Assembly (NCBI GenBank): GCA_021805265.1
Contig: JAJZFR010000294.1
Span: 1 to 5,665 of the forward strand
Length of the DNA: 5,665 bases
Source: Acidobacteriota bacterium
GTDB lineage: Bacteria > Acidobacteriota > Terriglobia > Terriglobales > Acidobacteriaceae
Reading direction: 5' to 3'
Part shown: positions 4,552 to 5,665 of the stretch, in pieces
How the letters are laid out: every line of letters begins with the position of its first letter
Numbering within the stretch: the stretch's first letter is position 1
Notes under the pieces: generated by a model
Databases searched by the model: none
Told to the model about the DNA's origin: nothing
Seen by the model: the letters and a program-made list of their open reading frames with translations, nothing else
Made by a program: the position numbers and the translations under genes

Positions 4552-5349
4552 ATGAGACGACGAACCCGACGAGAACCCAATACCTCCGAGTCCACCGGCA
4601 AGATCGGCCACGAACTCCCCGCCAATCAGCCCCGCCCGCTGGTGCCCAGCTATCCCCAGGACCTGACTGCTCAGCCAGCTCAGCCCGCTCGGCCCGCACC
4701 CGCCAGAACCGAATCGCCTCTCAACGCCAGGCCGGCGCAACGCACTCCAGTCAGGCCGGTCGCCAGCCCAGCTCCCGCCGCTAACCGCTTTGGTCAGCAG
4801 CCCCCTTCCGGCGGACGGCTCGAGATGGAGACCCAGCCCGAATCCGCCGCCATGTCCGCAGACGATGATGTCGTCGAGGGCCAGGCCAGTCAGGAACCAA
4901 AGGGCTTTGTCGTTCTCACCATCGGACTGCCCGGCTCCGGCAAGACCACCTGGTACAAGCGTCGCGGCGTCACCCCGCTCAGCAGCGATATGCTCCGCAC
5001 CATCCTCTTCGACGACATCACCGAACAGCGCTACCAGGGGCTGGTCTTTTCCACCCTCCGTTCGCTCCTGCGTGCCCGCCTCATCGCCCGCATGCCCTGG
5101 AACTACGTGGACGCAACCAATCTTTCCCCCCACGAACGACGCCAGTGGATCAAGATGGCCACAAGTTTCGGCTACGAGGTCCAGGCTGTCTTCTTCGACG
5201 TTCCCCTAGCCGTCTGCCTCGAACGCAACGCCAGGCGCGACCGCCCCGTCAGTGAAGAGGCCATGCAGAAGATGGCCGAGCGGCTCAAGCCCCCGGTCTT
5301 TGAAGAGGGGTTCACCAAGATCACCGTCGTCCGCGTCAAGCCTTCCTGA
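4552..5349 (+). CDS. P-loop kinase-like protein (AAA_33 / polynucleotide-kinase-type fold) with a Pro/Ala-rich N-terminus
   Basis: From the ATG at 4552 the protein has 265 residues. Residues 1-115 are low-complexity, rich in Pro, Ala, Gln and Arg, and probably disordered. The kinase domain begins at 'GFVVLTIGLPGSGKTTW': Walker A G125-T132 with K131, then 'LSSDMLR' (143-149, D146 in the position of the T4 polynucleotide-kinase-like catalytic aspartate), 'YVDATNLSPHERRQW' (185-199), 'VFFDVPLAVCLERNARRDRPVSEEAM' (213-238, Arg-rich lid), and 'RLKPPVFEEGF' (244-254). This is the pattern of ATP-dependent kinases that phosphorylate 5'-OH polynucleotides or small molecules; the substrate cannot be named. 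Start is uncertain: the frame is open back to 4177 through the tandem repeats. The internal Met92 (4825) has a GGACGG upstream and would give a 174-residue kinase domain alone. The gene is divergent from gap and ends 49 bp from the convergent hydrolase gene, with no clear terminator between. No partner antitoxin or ligase is visible. Confidence 0.82.
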   Translation: MRRRTRREPNTSESTGKIGHELPANQPRPLVPSYPQDLTAQPAQPARPAPARTESPLNARPAQRTPVRPVASPAPAANRFGQQPPSGGRLEMETQPESAAMSADDDVVEGQASQEPKGFVVLTIGLPGSGKTTWYKRRGVTPLSSDMLRTILFDDITEQRYQGLVFSTLRSLLRARLIARMPWNYVDATNLSPHERRQWIKMATSFGYEVQAVFFDVPLAVCLERNARRDRPVSEEAMQKMAERLKPPVFEEGFTKITVVRVKPS

Positions 5350-5398
5350 CGCATTCCGCCACTCGCCAGCCAGGGCAGCACCTCTGCGCGGCTGAAAC

Positions 5399-5665
5399 TC
5401 ACTGCACCGGCAGGGCGAGAGTATTCTCGCCCGAGTGCAGCGCCGTAGTGCGCCCGTTCCACGCGAGCGTCCCGGTCAATCCCGGCGGCAGCGTAATCCG
5501 CGCGGCAACTGTTTCGCCCTTTTTGTCGTAGACCACGTGAATCAAACCCAGCGCGTGCGGATAGCTTGCCTCCACATGCGTCAGGTCGCCCAGGTGCGGC
5601 GCAATCCGGACCGTCCCAAAGCCCGCCTTGCCTGGCTCGACTCCCGCAACCAGCGTCAACAGGTC
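5399..5665 (-). CDS. Glycoside hydrolase C-terminal domain, probably GH78 alpha-L-rhamnosidase-like (partial, 5' end outside the window)
   Basis: Eighty-eight residues are visible, running in from the right edge to TGA at 5401-5399. The first visible codons (Asp-Leu-Leu) continue the frame, so the TTG at 5659-5657 is internal and not a start. 'VAGVEPGKAGFGTVRIAPHLGDL' followed by 'VEASYPHALGLIHVVYDKKG' and 'TLAWNGRTTALHSGENTLAL' matches the end of the catalytic (alpha/alpha)6 barrel and the C-terminal beta-sandwich of GH78-type enzymes. These remove terminal alpha-L-rhamnose from plant or bacterial glycans, usually as secreted or periplasmic enzymes. The catalytic acid and signal peptide would lie outside the window. 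Other multi-domain hydrolases end in similar sandwiches, so the family call is moderate. It is convergent with the P-loop kinase gene. Confidence 0.65.
   Translation of the reverse strand, partial: DLLTLVAGVEPGKAGFGTVRIAPHLGDLTHVEASYPHALGLIHVVYDKKGETVAARITLPPGLTGTLAWNGRTTALHSGENTLALPVQ

Noticed and set aside
4546..5133. 195-codon minus-strand frame opposite the P-loop kinase gene
   Set aside because: It is Gly-rich shadow sequence; the opposite strand has the intact Walker A motif and lid.
4552..5349. Zeta-type toxin of a toxin-antitoxin pair
   Set aside because: The P-loop fold is shared, but there is no small antitoxin gene beside it and the SxD plus Arg-rich lid pattern fits polynucleotide-kinase-like AAA_33 proteins at least as well.
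5350..5398. Bidirectional terminator between the convergent kinase and hydrolase genes
   Set aside because: In the 49 bp I see no stem of useful length followed by a T-tract on either strand.

Overview
The window reads as chromosomal DNA of a GC-rich, free-living bacterium. The protein styles (GAPDH, PGK, a GH78-like hydrolase tail, an ATP-grasp protein starting with an 'LIHATTWWP' strand) and the C-rich third codon positions remind me most of the Acidobacteriota (Terriglobia/Acidobacteriaceae). That placement is from memory of similar proteins, not a search, and is only moderately secure. There are no phage, plasmid, IS, CRISPR, tRNA or rRNA features.

Layout, left to right. (1) The last 64 codons of a plus-strand glycosyltransferase enter from the left edge. 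They overlap tail-to-tail by 18 bp with (2) a minus-strand ATP-grasp ligase-like gene (467 codons) of unknown substrate. (3) A 151-bp gap follows, holding a 21-bp operator-like dyad and a probable terminator for the next gene. (4) pgk and (5) gap come next, both minus strand and transcribed gap->pgk. A 189-bp spacer separates them, with a strong hairpin plus U-tracts just after the gap stop and a second hairpin closer to pgk. (6) A 408-bp divergent intergenic region contains a bulged hairpin, five tandem copies of a 13-bp unit, another hairpin, and a short hairpin against the next start codon. (7) A plus-strand P-loop kinase-like gene (about 265 aa, with a Pro/Ala-rich N-terminal extension) follows. 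(8) The window ends in the C-terminal 88 residues of a minus-strand glycoside hydrolase, probably GH78 alpha-L-rhamnosidase-like.

Functionally, gap and pgk encode consecutive steps of lower glycolysis/gluconeogenesis and are very likely co-expressed. The intergenic hairpin suggests transcription is partly cut after gap, giving more GAPDH than PGK. The flanking glycosyltransferase, ATP-grasp protein and glycoside hydrolase fit saccharide metabolism, but nothing in the sequence ties them to gap-pgk as one system.

I found no convincing new multi-gene system. The most unusual element is the 13-bp tandem-repeat array flanked by hairpins between the divergent gap and P-loop kinase genes. Next are the operator-like dyad upstream of the ATP-grasp gene and the attenuator-like hairpin between gap and pgk.
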